From contig JAFAMD010000065.1 of assembly GCA_019233755.1 (NCBI GenBank), forward strand, positions 1 to 64,000: a stretch of 64,000 nucleotides of DNA. Direction: 5' to 3'. The stretch's first letter is position 1; each line of letters starts with the position of its first letter. The notes beneath the pieces were generated by a model that saw nothing but the letters and a program-made list of their open reading frames with translations, was not told where the DNA came from and did not search any database. Positions 55,491 through 63,496 of this stretch are shown here, piece by piece. This DNA comes from Acidobacteriaceae bacterium (GTDB lineage Bacteria; Acidobacteriota; Terriglobia; Bryobacterales; Bryobacteraceae). The position numbers were made by a program, and so were the translations under genes.

Positions 55491-55526
55491 AAACGAACCC
55501 GATTCCGCTTTGGGGAAAGTTCGTTT
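55491..55526. promoter_or_regulatory. 8-bp inverted repeat between metX-metW and the CPBP gene
   Basis: AAACGAAC and GTTCGTTT flank a 20-base spacer in the 112-bp divergent region. It may be an operator or an RNA hairpin in the metX leader. It does not fit a known SAM riboswitch that I can recognise. Confidence 0.4.
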
Positions 55527-55582
55527 GGCAGAATTCATTAGGACGTAAAATCAGCCACTTAGGGAAGATTTACAGGGCAATC

Positions 55583-56596
55583 ATGACCAACAGAGTTGAC
55601 CCATCGCTGGCGAGTGCCCGCCCTTGGTGGATTTTGGCCGCCCTGGTTCTGCTTTTTGCGGTTGCGTTCGCGGGAGCAGCAGCTAATTACGTCCGGCATT
55701 ACGCGATTTCCCCTTCATCTGTTGTGGGTATTTACTGCAGTTTCGTTTTCGAAGTAACGCTGGTGATTGCGCCGGGTCTGGGGGAGATCCGCGAGCGTAT
55801 CAGGCACGGGCTCGCGCGGCGTGCAGGCTGGGCTGCGCTTCCCATTGCATGTTGCACGCCCTACCTGATCTATGCCGCCGGGACAGGGGATTGGCGTTGG
55901 GACGCAATCGCCAGGCTGCTGGCAGTCGCACTGGCGGTACTTTTGCCATACGTGCTGGTCCCGGTGCGCGACCCCGCACGCTTTGCCTGGCAGGATGCCG
56001 TGGTAGCCGTCGCGCTGATCGTGGCGGTGTTATCGCGTTTTCTGCACGGTATCTGGAATGTGCCGGTCAACCTGGATTTTTTTGCCCGCCTGTTTCTCGT
56101 CACAGTGGGCGTATGGTGCTGGACGTTTGTGCGGCCGGTCCCGGCACTGGGGTATGAACTCCGGCTTTCGTGGAAGGTGCTTCGCGCCGCAGCGGCGAAT
56201 TTCATTTATTTTGCTGTGGTTGGCATTCCGCTTAGCTTTGCTCTGCGGTTTACGGCGTGGCATCCGCGCTGGCACGGCGCCGGCACGTTCTGCCTCGACT
56301 ATCTTGAAATTCTCCTGTTTGTCGCGCTGCTCGAAGAGACCTTCTTCCGCGGATTTCTGCAGAGTCTGCTGGCGAAGTCGTTCCATTCGTGGTGGAAAGG
56401 GCAGGCGTTGGTTGCTTGCCTCTTCGGCCTTTTCCATATCCTGCATGCGCCATTTCCAAATTGGCGTTACGTTCTCTTGGCGACGGGGGCCGGCTGGTTT
56501 TACGGGTCCGCGTTTCGTCAGGGAGGGAGCCTGCTGGCTTCTTCACTCGTCCACGCGATGGTGGACACCGTCTGGCGCTCGTTTCTGACGAGGTGA
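55583..56596 (+). CDS. CPBP family intramembrane metalloprotease
   Basis: The start used gives 337 residues with a CAGGG upstream and lets the first membrane helix (WWILAALVLLFAVAFAGAAA) follow directly. About eight membrane helices are predicted. CPBP active-site motifs are EETFFRG, FGLFHILH and HAMVDTV. It cleaves membrane-embedded substrates, such as prenylated or anchored proteins; the substrate is unknown. It is divergent from metX-metW. Confidence 0.88.
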   Translation: MTNRVDPSLASARPWWILAALVLLFAVAFAGAAANYVRHYAISPSSVVGIYCSFVFEVTLVIAPGLGEIRERIRHGLARRAGWAALPIACCTPYLIYAAGTGDWRWDAIARLLAVALAVLLPYVLVPVRDPARFAWQDAVVAVALIVAVLSRFLHGIWNVPVNLDFFARLFLVTVGVWCWTFVRPVPALGYELRLSWKVLRAAAANFIYFAVVGIPLSFALRFTAWHPRWHGAGTFCLDYLEILLFVALLEETFFRGFLQSLLAKSFHSWWKGQALVACLFGLFHILHAPFPNWRYVLLATGAGWFYGSAFRQGGSLLASSLVHAMVDTVWRSFLTR

Positions 56597-56610
56597 ATGC
56601 CGGCCCGCGG

Positions 56611-57702
56611 TTACACGCTTCCGCTCGACTTACGAACTACTAATTCGCCATCCAGCAAGACATCCCGCGGCGGCATATTCGGCCGCTCGATGCGATCGAG
56701 CATCGCGCGCAGCGCTGCTCCGCCAATCTCTCGCGTAGGCTGGCGAACTGTCGTTAGAGGAACGGGAAGAAGACCGGCGTAGGGTACGTCATCGATACCG
56801 ACAATGCGAACGTCCTCTGGAATTCGCACGTGTTTCGCCAGGAAACTCTGCATGAGGTGTCCCGCGATGCGATCGTTCAGGCATACGAACCCTTCGAGGG
56901 CTGGTTTCTGTTGGGGTCCGGCCACTTCTTCGCCACGGCCGATCTCCAAAAGAGAATCGGAATCGGCGGGCAGGCCATAGGCCAGAAGCGCTTCGCGAAA
57001 GCCCGTCATGCGCTCTGTCACCGTCGATTCGGACCCATGAGATCCCAGGAAGCCGATGCGCTTACAACCCAATTGAATTAGGTGTTCTGCAGCGATATAT
57101 CCCGCCTGGCGATTGTTGATGCCGACCAGGTCAGGCCTGTGCCGCTCGGGAACCCTGGATGGCCGGCGGTCCAGCAGGATCACCGGGATTTGAGCTTCCC
57201 GCAGTGCAGAGAGAATGCGCCTGTTTGTCCGCACCGCTTCTGCCTCATATTCCAGGGGAGCAAAGAAGACGCCCGAGACTTTTCTCGCAATGTATTGCTG
57301 GCAAAGCCGCCAGTTCTGCTCTTCCTTAGTCGCGCAGTTCCGGTCCGTGTGTCCCCACAGCAGCGCGTGGTCCCGGGCCTCTGGCGCATTTGCGATGCCC
57401 TGGCAGATGGGTTCGAAGATCTCGGTTTCGCCCAAGTCTGGAATGAGCAGCCCGAACAGCAGCGTTCCGCGATCTTCGGCCGCGCGAGCGCGGACATACG
57501 TGCCGGATCCGGCTACGCGATCGACCAGACCACGCAGTTGCAGTTCGCGCACAGCCCGGCCGACCGTGATCCTCGACGTACCGAATTTATTTACTAGGCC
57601 CGCTTCGCTCGGCAATTTTTGGCCTGGCTTAAAGCGTCCCGAAACAATGTCGGCCGTCAGGCTGTCGAGAACTTCCTGGTACTTCGGCTTGCGAGGATTC
57701 AA
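56611..57702 (-). CDS. GntR/LacI-type hybrid transcription regulator
   Basis: The N-terminal 70 residues are a GntR winged helix (YQEVLDSLTADIVSGRFKPG, LVNKFGTSRITVGRAV). Residues 80-360 are a LacI-like periplasmic-binding fold (FGLLIPDLGE, GHTDRN, GIDDVPYAGLLPVPLTTVRQP). This mix is known from AraR-type regulators that sense a sugar. The target genes are not evident. It lies 27 bases after the DUF4032-like gene on the same strand. Confidence 0.9.
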   Translation of the reverse strand: MNPRKPKYQEVLDSLTADIVSGRFKPGQKLPSEAGLVNKFGTSRITVGRAVRELQLRGLVDRVAGSGTYVRARAAEDRGTLLFGLLIPDLGETEIFEPICQGIANAPEARDHALLWGHTDRNCATKEEQNWRLCQQYIARKVSGVFFAPLEYEAEAVRTNRRILSALREAQIPVILLDRRPSRVPERHRPDLVGINNRQAGYIAAEHLIQLGCKRIGFLGSHGSESTVTERMTGFREALLAYGLPADSDSLLEIGRGEEVAGPQQKPALEGFVCLNDRIAGHLMQSFLAKHVRIPEDVRIVGIDDVPYAGLLPVPLTTVRQPTREIGGAALRAMLDRIERPNMPPRDVLLDGELVVRKSSGSV

Positions 57703-57729
57703 ATAGGTTCGTGCTTCCCGTAATTGATA

Positions 57730-58116
57730 TTACAGCTTGTACGGCCGCGCACTCCGCATCATACGCTCCAGGTTCACGATCGAGGTAGGACCGTCGTACT
57801 CGAAGGCTCCTTCGAGCGTTGACAAGGCGTTTCGGACGCCGGTCTTCAGCCGGCCAACGAACGAGCGAGAAGGGACAGGGGCAAGCTGACGAATGTTCTC
57901 GAAATAATCCAGAGCGGCGACCCCAGTGCCGACGTCGCGGCCCAGCCGCTCGCTCAGGAACCACTTATGATTCTGTATCTCGCTCCAGTACTGGTCAATC
58001 TCGGTTGGATCTATGCGGACTATGCCGGTGTTGCGAGTTCGGCCCGTTTCCTGCTGCTGGCGAGCCACGGACTCCAGCGTCTCTTCGGAAAGGAAAGGGA
58101 ACGGTATGTTTCGCAT
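57730..58116 (-). CDS. Hypothetical protein with DUF4032-like motif
   Basis: The 128-residue protein has NHKWFLSERLGRDVGTGVAALDYF, similar to a motif I recall from DUF4032 proteins (HxWYLSEKAGRDVG). Homology is weak and its length is a third of that family. It begins with a 1-base TAATG overlap with a small upstream ORF and is followed by the GntR/LacI gene, so three genes may be co-transcribed. Function is unknown. Confidence 0.6.
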   Translation of the reverse strand: MRNIPFPFLSEETLESVARQQQETGRTRNTGIVRIDPTEIDQYWSEIQNHKWFLSERLGRDVGTGVAALDYFENIRQLAPVPSRSFVGRLKTGVRNALSTLEGAFEYDGPTSIVNLERMMRSARPYKL

Positions 58117-58325
58117 TACTGGTAACGCATCCTTTGAGCGTTCCGCTCGCCTGGTTGGGGCGGCTGCTGGCTTGACGGTTCGCTTTGCTGCCAGTTCGGT
58201 ATGCCGCGCATAACGCGCTGAACATTCGCGAAAGCTCTGAATCCATCGGAATCGATGACGGACCCGAACGCTGAAGCGGCCCGGCGCAGCGCGCGGCGCA
58301 TGCCTGGCTTTGAGTTTTCCTTCAC
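58116..58325 (-). CDS. Possible 69-residue protein coupled to the next gene
   Basis: Starts at GTG and its TAA stop shares one base with the next ATG (TAATG), a common coupling signal. The product is Arg/Gln/Pro-rich (MRRALRRAASAFGSVID, then PSSQQPPQPGERN). No family is recognised and no Shine-Dalgarno is strong, so it may be chance. Confidence 0.35.
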   Translation of the reverse strand: MKENSKPGMRRALRRAASAFGSVIDSDGFRAFANVQRVMRGIPNWQQSEPSSQQPPQPGERNAQRMRYQ

Positions 58326-58383
58326 ACCTGTTTGACGAGGCCCAGGTATAACAGGTTGCGCATGAAATAAGAAAACTGTTATG

Positions 58384-58851
58384 TCAGATTGGGCGTCCCG
58401 TCGACTCTTTCTTCAACAGTGCAATCTGGCCGGCGTGATAAGCCGTGTGCTGAATGGCGCCGTGCAGAAGAATATAGAACGTCTGCGGCTCGGTTGCGGG
58501 TGCCCGCTCGTCCAGACGCTCCGCCGGGAAACTGCGGATAGCTTCTTCGATCGCCAGCGTTTCGGCTTCTAATTCTGCCAGGACTTCGGGCCAGGCATCC
58601 GATACAACTGGCCAACTCTCTTCCATGGTGTGGTCGCGAATGGTGCGGGCCGAGAGCCGCTCGCGCGCGAGGCGCAGGGTTGCGGTGATGTGCAGCACGA
58701 GTTCCCAAATCGTGTGGCAGCCGTTAGCAGGCGGGAAGGCAGCGCGTTCAGCCGTGATATCAGATACGATTTCGCGCACGCTTGGGCCGAGCCAGGAGGG
58801 GCCGTCATAGAGCCGCCGAAGTTGATCCGCGATTCGTTGGGTTTCGAGCAT
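58384..58851 (-). CDS. DinB family protein
   Basis: The start used gives 155 residues beginning MLETQRIADQLRRLYDG; the upstream alternative adds eight. DinB-type four-helix bundle metal ligands are His in TIWELVLHIT and two His in GAIQHTAYHAGQIALL. Some relatives are thiol-dependent transferases (YfiT/BstA). It ends a short minus-strand run after the Tat oxidoreductase, 26 bases away. Confidence 0.87.
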   Translation of the reverse strand: MLETQRIADQLRRLYDGPSWLGPSVREIVSDITAERAAFPPANGCHTIWELVLHITATLRLARERLSARTIRDHTMEESWPVVSDAWPEVLAELEAETLAIEEAIRSFPAERLDERAPATEPQTFYILLHGAIQHTAYHAGQIALLKKESTGRPI

Positions 58852-58877
58852 GTTTTGACGCCTTCGGGCCGGCACTC

Positions 58878-59984
58878 TTAGTCCAGCGAACGGCCGGCCG
58901 ACTTGTAGATCTGCTCCATGTATTGCATGTCCCGCAGGCCCTCTTGACCATTCGTCTTAGGTTCCTTATTCTCGAACACGCACTCGGCGAAGGTATCGGC
59001 CTCACGCACGAACTGATCCGGATCCTTCTGTTCCTCGATTTGATCGATCGGCTCTTGGTCCTGAATGGTCGCGTGAAGATGAATGCCTTCGTATGCAAAA
59101 GCAGGTTCCATGTGGAGCATGCCCTTAGAGCCGTGCACCCGGACAAAGCCCGGCATACCCGCGCCGTAGGTAGTCGTGCAACTGGCAACCACGCCCGATG
59201 GGAAGCGCATGCTCCAGCCATCGTTTTCTTCAACTGTTTCGAAGCGGCCATCGTGATCGATTACGGTCGAATAGCCTTCGATGCGCATGGGCTCTTCGCC
59301 GGTGAGAAAGCGGCAGGCGTTCAGCGAATAGATCCCGACATCCATCAGCGGACCGCCGCCGGCCATTTTCTTGTCGAGCCGCCACTCGCCGAGCTTCTCG
59401 TTGAAACCGTTGGCGCTCTCAATGGCCTGAAGTGTGCCGATGCGCCCTTCGCGGATGAGCTTAATCGCCAGCAGATTCGTCGGCTCGTACTGGCAGCGGT
59501 AGGCGATCATGAGTTTCTTGTTCGCGGCTTTGCAGGCGTTGATCATGTTCTGGCTGTCCTTAACAGTGGTCGCCATGGGCTTCTCACACAGCACGTGCTT
59601 ACCGGCGTTGGCCGCTCGAATGGTGTACTCGGCGTGCATGCTGTTGGGCAGGGCAATATAGACAGCGTCGATCTCGGAGTTATCGGCGATTTTGTCGTAA
59701 TCGGCGTAACTGTAGAGGTTCTTCGTCGGAACGTTGTACTCGGCTGCCATTTTCGCGGCTTTGTCCGGGTGGCCGCTGACGAGGGCGACGACCCGTGATT
59801 TCTGGGACATCCTGCATGCCGGCATGAAGTGTCCCATGGAGATGCGTCCGAGGCCGACGATGCAGTATCCGAGGCGTTTGCCGCCTCCCTGGACCTGCTC
59901 CAGGGAACGAGCGCGGACCGCAAGAGGCGATAGGACTGTACCGGCCGCGACGCCGGTGTTGAAGCTTCGGCGGGTAATCTTCAT
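58878..59984 (-). CDS. Tat-exported Gfo/Idh/MocA oxidoreductase
   Basis: The start used gives MKITRRSFNTGVAAGTVLSPLAV, a twin-arginine signal; upstream codons are not signal-like. The Rossmann motif is YCIVGLGRISMGHF, the family EKP is in CEKPMATTV, and the catalytic region DVGIYSLNACRFL follows. It resembles glucose-fructose oxidoreductase-type proteins exported with bound NADP. 368 residues. It is divergent from marR with about 100 bp between starts. Confidence 0.9.
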   Translation of the reverse strand: MKITRRSFNTGVAAGTVLSPLAVRARSLEQVQGGGKRLGYCIVGLGRISMGHFMPACRMSQKSRVVALVSGHPDKAAKMAAEYNVPTKNLYSYADYDKIADNSEIDAVYIALPNSMHAEYTIRAANAGKHVLCEKPMATTVKDSQNMINACKAANKKLMIAYRCQYEPTNLLAIKLIREGRIGTLQAIESANGFNEKLGEWRLDKKMAGGGPLMDVGIYSLNACRFLTGEEPMRIEGYSTVIDHDGRFETVEENDGWSMRFPSGVVASCTTTYGAGMPGFVRVHGSKGMLHMEPAFAYEGIHLHATIQDQEPIDQIEEQKDPDQFVREADTFAECVFENKEPKTNGQEGLRDMQYMEQIYKSAGRSLD

Positions 59985-60049
59985 GCGTTCGATGTTATGC
60001 CATCGCCCGAGTGTAAGAGTGGGCATTCTCAGAGCTAGGGTTATTCCTC

Positions 60050-60078
60050 TTGACGATAGTCGTTGTAACGGGTATTGT
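60050..60078 (+). promoter_or_regulatory. Sigma-70 promoter for marR with internal palindrome
   Basis: TTGACG (5 of 6), 17 bases, TATTGT (4 of 6). The -10 ends 6 bases before the marR ATG. An imperfect palindrome CGTTGTAACG (60061-60070) lies between the boxes, where a MarR dimer could repress its own gene. Confidence 0.6.
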
Positions 60079-60084
60079 TTGGGT

Positions 60085-60552
60085 ATGGCGAGACTGGCCG
60101 ATGAATTGAAGATGAACAGGCCGTTCTCCCTGGTCGAAGAAGAAGCGGCGTTAAGCATTTTGCGTACTGCGGATGTTTTTCAACAGCGAATGACGGAGGT
60201 GCTGAAGCCCTTTGACTTAACGGCTGCCCAATACAATGTGCTGCGGATTTTACGCGGCTCGCCTGACGGCCTGCCGTGCGGGCATATCGCGGAGCGCATG
60301 ATCAGCCGCGATCCCGATATCACCCGTTTGCTCGATCGCATGGAAGCGCGCGGCTGGATCAGCCGCGAGCGCAGCAGCACAGACCGCCGGGTGGTCACGG
60401 CACGTGTCCTGCCGGCGGGTCTCAACATTCTGGAACAGCTTGATCCTCTGATCGCCAGGCATCTCCGCCGTTACCTCGAAGCATTGGGCGAGAAGAAGCT
60501 CCGGCAACTCATCGATCTGATGGAACTGGTTCGCGAAACGACAAAAAATTAG
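60085..60552 (+). CDS. MarR family transcription regulator
   Basis: The 155-residue protein has the MarR winged helix with FDLTAAQYNVLRILRGSP, the recognition helix in DPDITRLLDRMEARGWI, and the wing RERSSTDRRVVTARVLP. The ATG lies 6 bases from the -10 box, so the message is probably leaderless. A palindrome in the promoter suggests autoregulation. It precedes a YceI gene by 12 bases on the same strand, an arrangement that suggests YceI is a target. The ligand is unknown. Confidence 0.92.
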   Translation: MARLADELKMNRPFSLVEEEAALSILRTADVFQQRMTEVLKPFDLTAAQYNVLRILRGSPDGLPCGHIAERMISRDPDITRLLDRMEARGWISRERSSTDRRVVTARVLPAGLNILEQLDPLIARHLRRYLEALGEKKLRQLIDLMELVRETTKN

Positions 60553-60564
60553 ACAGGAGAACAA

Positions 60565-61110
60565 ATGAGTATTAGTTATGAAATCGATCCGGTGCATTCG
60601 CACCTGCAATTCAGCGTGCGCCATTTGATGGTGTCCAACGTCCGCGGTACGTTCAAAGTCGTGAAGGGTACGGTGGTGTACGACCCGCAAAATCCGGGTG
60701 CGACAAAGATTCAGGCCACGATCGATGTGAACAGCATCAGCACGGCTGACGAAACCCGCGACACCCATTTGAAGAGTCCGGATTTCCTCGACGTGGCGAA
60801 GTACCCCACCATCACGTTTCAGAGCACGAAGGTCGAGAAGGCCGGGAGCGATCGATTTAAAGTCGCGGGCAATCTCACGATCCATGGGGTGACGAAGGAA
60901 GTATCGCTGGACGTCGAAGAGGTGTCCGGGGAAGTGAAGGATCCCTGGGGAAACACTCGTATTGGGGCGTCAATGAAAGGGAAGATCAAGCGCAGCGATT
61001 TCGGGCTGCAGTGGAATGCATCGCTCGAAGCCGGCGGCGTACTTGTCGGCGACGATGTAAAGCTCGATTTCGAACTTGAGTTCATCAAGGCCCAGGTGGC
61101 AGCAGCTTAA
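60565..61110 (+). CDS. YceI family protein
   Basis: The 181-residue protein has the YceI lipocalin-like pattern: YEIDPVHSHLQFSVRHLM, GTFKVVKGTVVYD, KSPDFLDVAKYPTITFQST and RSDFGLQWN. AGGAG lies 7 bases before the ATG. YceI binds polyisoprenoids or fatty amides. It has no signal peptide here, so it is cytosolic, unlike periplasmic E. coli YceI. It shares a transcript with marR. Confidence 0.94.
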   Translation: MSISYEIDPVHSHLQFSVRHLMVSNVRGTFKVVKGTVVYDPQNPGATKIQATIDVNSISTADETRDTHLKSPDFLDVAKYPTITFQSTKVEKAGSDRFKVAGNLTIHGVTKEVSLDVEEVSGEVKDPWGNTRIGASMKGKIKRSDFGLQWNASLEAGGVLVGDDVKLDFELEFIKAQVAAA

Positions 61111-61153
61111 AGTGCCCCGGTCAGGCAGCGGCCGGTTGCGGGTAAGGCAGGGA

Positions 61154-61564
61154 TCAATGTCCCGGTTCGCCATTAGCCGGGTGCAGCGCACTCGCTGCGG
61201 TCGCAATGGCGTCCGGGATAGCTCCGTAGTTAGCCGCTGTAATCGCTTCGGCCAGTTCGGCCGCGGCTGCAACGATTTTTATAATCCTCTCGGCTGTTTT
61301 CAGGTGCTTCAGAGACTCGGCCGCGCGGCTGGTAATCGTAGTGATTTCCCGAAGTTGATCCCCGAGCGCATCGAGGGTGTTCCGGATCGCGATCGCAGTG
61401 AAACGATCGTGCGTGTCGTAAAGCCGCTGTAGCGCGGTATCCAGAGCCGCTCTTTGCTCCGCTGTGAGGGCGCTATAGTGCTGGTCGCGATAACGCTCGA
61501 CGGTTTCGGCCATACTCTCATACATTGACGCAAGCTCTCGTGCAGCGGCAGCAGTATCTGGCAT
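61154..61564 (-). CDS. Helical hypothetical protein
   Basis: 136 residues, mostly alpha-helical and Ala-rich (RIIKIVAAAAELAEAI). No family is recognised. It starts 6 bases after the stop of the upstream lipoprotein gene, so the two are probably co-translated. It may interact with that lipoprotein. Confidence 0.6.
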   Translation of the reverse strand: MPDTAAAARELASMYESMAETVERYRDQHYSALTAEQRAALDTALQRLYDTHDRFTAIAIRNTLDALGDQLREITTITSRAAESLKHLKTAERIIKIVAAAAELAEAITAANYGAIPDAIATAASALHPANGEPGH

Positions 61565-61570
61565 TGCTGG

Positions 61571-62545
61571 TTATAAGCCTTTCTGGATGATCGGACGTAG
61601 GGTTTCGATCTGTGACGTATACAGATCGAGTGTCTTCGTCAGTTCGGTGGCGTTCGCTTTCGATATGGCCCGCGCAAGGTAGGTCTGCCCCTCATCAATT
61701 TCGTGCAGCGCCTGCACGTATGCGACTGCTGCCTGCCTGCGCCGGTTCAGTTGATCGATGTCTTGAAGGTAGGAATGATCCAGCAATAGCAAAACCGCCG
61801 GATTCTGCCCATAGCTCACGCGTTGATATCTGCTCTTGAGTGTCTGTTGCTCTTCGCGCAGCAGGCCTGCATAGTCTTTCCCGAGCACGTCTTGCAATGC
61901 TTGCAACGTGACTGCGGCATGTGGCTGCGCCTCGCGAAAGTAGAGGGCAAGCCGGCGGGTCTGATAGCGGTCGGTCACGGCACGAACAACAAGACTGGAA
62001 AGTTTTCCGGCTGAATCAATCTGGCTGGCGTCCCACTTCGCGGCCGCGGCGGCGTTTTCCGCTGCGGTCTCGCTAACGGTGCTCACATTCGAGCCGTTGA
62101 AGGATGCAAGCTGTTGCACGGTTCGGAAATAAGCGGTAACCACCCCGGAGACCTTCGCAAGGCCCTGCGCTTCCGATGCGAATTCGGCGCACGCTGCGAG
62201 CTCGCCCGGAGTGCTTGTGCCGGGCAGAAAGGACGGCGCGGCCGAGGTGGAGACCACGTGACGGCGCACACAGCTGTCATGGATATCCGTGAATAGGGGC
62301 GACCCTTCCTCGAGAGCGGTTGCCGCCGCGCCCGAGAAAGCGGCAATGGAGGCTGGCGGAGCGCAACCGACCAATCCGACGCAGCCCAGTACGCTTAGCG
62401 CGCCCAGAGGCCATGCCGTGGCACGGCAATTGATTTGAAACCAGGGATTTGTACGCGGGACCCTGGTCGGGATCATACATACGAGGAGCACGATCGCGAT
62501 CATGGCTACTGGGACGCAAGGCATCGCGATTGGCGGCACGACCAT
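61571..62545 (-). CDS. Putative lipoprotein, helical, unknown function
   Basis: The 324-residue frame has a lipobox-like LVGC at the end of a hydrophobic stretch (ALSVLGCVGLVGCAPP); the true start may be Met24 at 62476. The mature part is predicted helical (REEQQTLKSRYQRVSYG, SYLQDIDQLNRRRQAAVAYVQAL). No family is recognised. It heads a pair with the 136-residue gene. The length of hydrophobic sequence before the lipobox is unusual, so start choice is uncertain. Confidence 0.6.
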   Translation of the reverse strand: MVVPPIAMPCVPVAMIAIVLLVCMIPTRVPRTNPWFQINCRATAWPLGALSVLGCVGLVGCAPPASIAAFSGAAATALEEGSPLFTDIHDSCVRRHVVSTSAAPSFLPGTSTPGELAACAEFASEAQGLAKVSGVVTAYFRTVQQLASFNGSNVSTVSETAAENAAAAAKWDASQIDSAGKLSSLVVRAVTDRYQTRRLALYFREAQPHAAVTLQALQDVLGKDYAGLLREEQQTLKSRYQRVSYGQNPAVLLLLDHSYLQDIDQLNRRRQAAVAYVQALHEIDEGQTYLARAISKANATELTKTLDLYTSQIETLRPIIQKGL

Positions 62546-62602
62546 CCGGATGCCGCGTTGCAGATCAACATGTGGTAATCGTCCGGGAGCCGGGCGGCGC
62601 GG

Positions 62603-63094
62603 TCACGGCCGTCCGGCGAACGCGGCCTTAAGTTTTTCGTAAGTATCCCCGAGCGATTCAGGCATAACCCGCGTTTGCGCCACAGTCGTCATGAAGTTGG
62701 CGTCACCGATCCAGCGCGGAAGCATGTGCAAATGAATGTGCTGGGCGATGCCCGCGCCGGCTGCCTGGCCGAGGTTCATCCCCAGGTTCAGACCGTCCGG
62801 CCGGTATGTCCGCTCGAGTATCTCCTCTGAATGCCGGGTAATCTGCATCATTTCGGCCGTGGTGTCAGCGCTCACGGCGGTGAGACGGGCCACGTGCTTG
62901 TACGGCGCAACCATTAGGTGCCCGGTCGTGTAGGGAAACCGGTTGAGAATAACAAAATTCAGGCGCCCGCGATACACGACCAACGTTTCCGAGTCCTTCG
63001 AGGGGTCGCCGGCAGCGTCGCAAAAGATGCACCCCTTTGTTTCAGCTTGTCCGGTGATGTAGGTGGAACGCCAGGGCGTCCACAGATGATCCAT
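62603..63094 (-). CDS. HIT family hydrolase
   Basis: The 163-residue protein has a zinc-site CIFCDA, YTTGHLMVAPYKHVA, and the histidine triad in AQHIHLHMLPRW. The pattern fits bacterial Ap4A phosphorylase/hydrolase-like HIT proteins. It lies 23 bases after the HU/IHF gene on the same strand, at the end of an rpsA cluster. Confidence 0.93.
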   Translation of the reverse strand: MDHLWTPWRSTYITGQAETKGCIFCDAAGDPSKDSETLVVYRGRLNFVILNRFPYTTGHLMVAPYKHVARLTAVSADTTAEMMQITRHSEEILERTYRPDGLNLGMNLGQAAGAGIAQHIHLHMLPRWIGDANFMTTVAQTRVMPESLGDTYEKLKAAFAGRP

Positions 63095-63117
63095 TGGGGC
63101 CTGAATCCCGGTCCGGC

Positions 63118-63480
63118 TTATGAACCGGAATTGTTCGTTTCACGGCCCAGCGCAGCAGCGGAAGGCGGTTGAGCCGGATCATGTGCGTCCGTATTGGCCG
63201 CTGCCGAATGGTTTACAAGGTCGCGTAGTTCCTTGCTCGGCTTAAAGAACGGGATTCGCTTCGAGGGCACTTCCACGCGCGATCCGGTCTTCGGGTTTCT
63301 GCCTACTCGCGGCTGTCTCTGGCGTGTGCGAAAACTGCCGAAGCCACGAATTTCGATTTTTTCGCCTTTGTGCAGGCTGTTGACAATGCTGTCGAAAATG
63401 GTCTCGACGATCGTTTCCGAGTCTTTGCGGGTCATCTCCACAACTTTGGAGACTTCGTCAATCAGCTCAGCCTTCGTCAT
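63118..63480 (-). CDS. HU/IHF family DNA-binding protein
   Basis: The 120-residue protein has the family pattern MTKAELIDEVSKVV, IEIRGFGSFRTRQRQPRVGRNPKTG and the beta-arm VPSKRIPFFKPSKELRD. It has about 25 extra residues at the C-terminus. Position directly downstream of rpsA matches ihfB of other bacteria. It bends DNA and shapes the nucleoid. Confidence 0.94.
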   Translation of the reverse strand: MTKAELIDEVSKVVEMTRKDSETIVETIFDSIVNSLHKGEKIEIRGFGSFRTRQRQPRVGRNPKTGSRVEVPSKRIPFFKPSKELRDLVNHSAAANTDAHDPAQPPSAAALGRETNNSGS

Positions 63481-63496
63481 ATCGATTGGATTCCTG

